Positions 5,699 through 6,058 of a DNA stretch of 6,058 nt are shown piece by piece (within the stretch, counting starts at the first letter, position 1; the number at the start of each line of letters is the position of its first letter). The position numbers were made by a program, and so were the translations under genes. The notes below the pieces were generated by a model, which did no database searches, was not told the DNA's origin, and saw only the letters and a list, made by a program, of their open reading frames with translations. Origin of the DNA: Alphaproteobacteria bacterium (GTDB lineage: Bacteria; Pseudomonadota; Alphaproteobacteria; Caulobacterales; Maricaulaceae); contig JAUIEH010000188.1 in assembly GCA_030428405.1 (NCBI GenBank), positions 1 to 6,058 of the forward strand, in the 5' to 3' direction.

Positions 5699-6058
5699 TG
5701 TTCCCGACGAAGTGCTGGCGCGGATCCGCGTGCAGCTCGAGGCGGCGGACTGGGCCATCGCGCCGGGCGATGATGCGGATTGGAGATATGGCGTAGACGT
5801 CGGGTATCTGCGCGAGCTTGTTGAGTATTGGCTCAACACCTATGACTGGCGCGCCGCGGAGGCGAAGCTCAACGCGCATCCGCAGTTCCTCGCCGCGATT
5901 GACGGGCGCGACGTTCATTTCCAGCACGTGCGCGGAAAAGGCCCGGCCCCGGCGGCTTTGCTCCTCACCCATGGCTGGCCGGGTTCGTTCTTCGAGTTCC
6001 AGGAACTGATCGGTCCCCTGACGGACCCGGCCGCGCATGGCGGCGATCCGGCGGATGC
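5664..6058 (+). CDS. Epoxide hydrolase family protein (alpha/beta hydrolase), 3'-truncated by window edge
   Basis: The frame opens at ATG 5664 and stays open for 131 codons to the window end. Residues 8 to about 92 match the epoxide hydrolase N-terminal domain (EHN type), with DWRYGVDVGYLRELVEYW (39-56), YDWRAAEAKLNAHPQF (60-75) and IDGRDVHFQHVRG (79-91). The alpha/beta-hydrolase core then begins: LLLTHGWPGSFFEF (99-112), whose HGWP (103-106) is the oxyanion-hole motif of this family, followed by GPLTDPAAHGGDPAD. Known members are microsomal-type epoxide hydrolases and juvenile hormone epoxide hydrolases, about 380-400 residues long, which open an epoxide to a vicinal diol. The nucleophile Asp, ring-opening Tyr pair and His/acid lie outside the window, so activity cannot be confirmed. 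It overlaps ACAD-3 by 35 bases and is presumably in the same operon; its substrate is unknown. Confidence 0.9.
   Translation, partial: MTAAAPRPFRIDVPDEVLARIRVQLEAADWAIAPGDDADWRYGVDVGYLRELVEYWLNTYDWRAAEAKLNAHPQFLAAIDGRDVHFQHVRGKGPAPAALLLTHGWPGSFFEFQELIGPLTDPAAHGGDPAD

Noticed and set aside
5126..5839. Open frame of 237 codons on the minus strand under ACAD-3 and the epoxide hydrolase start
   Set aside because: It is antisense to two genes with clear family motifs and has no recognisable domain.
1..6058. Mobile elements, CRISPR arrays, tRNA/rRNA genes, toxin-antitoxin or defence genes
   Set aside because: I found no terminal inverted repeats with a transposase, no regularly spaced repeats, no RNA-gene signatures and no defence domains. 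The window is an ordinary-looking chromosomal catabolic region.

Overview
The window is GC-rich DNA, almost fully coded, with G/C-ending codons, short intergenic gaps and one GTG start. All five proteins belong to acyl-CoA beta-oxidation or a neighbouring catabolic step. Base composition, the style of the proteins and the resemblance to the pimeloyl-CoA (pim) gene set of Rhodopseudomonas suggest an alphaproteobacterium. This is a judgement from family knowledge, not from a search. I see no mobile element, tRNA, rRNA, CRISPR array or phage gene.

Layout. Positions 1-713 (+) hold the 3' part of an acyl-CoA dehydrogenase (ACAD-1). A 229-base convergent gap (714-942) follows, carrying one hairpin terminator for each strand. 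Positions 943-3048 (-) encode a fused enoyl-CoA hydratase / 3-hydroxyacyl-CoA dehydrogenase of about 701 residues. A 211-base divergent gap (3049-3259) must contain the promoters for both directions; it has a 14-base palindrome, a 16-base alternating CG palindrome and a possible -10 box just before the next start. On the + strand a tight operon then runs to the window edge: ACAD-2 (3260-4468), ACAD-3 (4478-5698) and the start of an epoxide-hydrolase-family protein (5664 to the edge), with a 9-base gap and then a 35-base overlap.

How they work together. The ACADs would introduce the 2,3-double bond into an acyl-CoA. The fused enzyme would hydrate the enoyl-CoA and oxidise the 3-hydroxy product with NAD+; only the thiolase step is missing from view. 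ACAD-2 and ACAD-3 look like the large (PimC-like) and small (PimD-like) partners of a heteromeric dehydrogenase. ACAD-2 keeps a Glu at a known catalytic-base position, whereas ACAD-3 has no Glu at either known position. The epoxide hydrolase suggests that the real substrate may be an unusual (oxygenated, cyclic or branched) acid rather than a plain fatty acid, but the sequence does not identify it.

Overall this is a recognisable catabolic locus, not an evident new system. The most useful points are the predicted one-active-site ACAD pair, a corrected start for the fused enzyme, and the strand-polarised convergent terminators.
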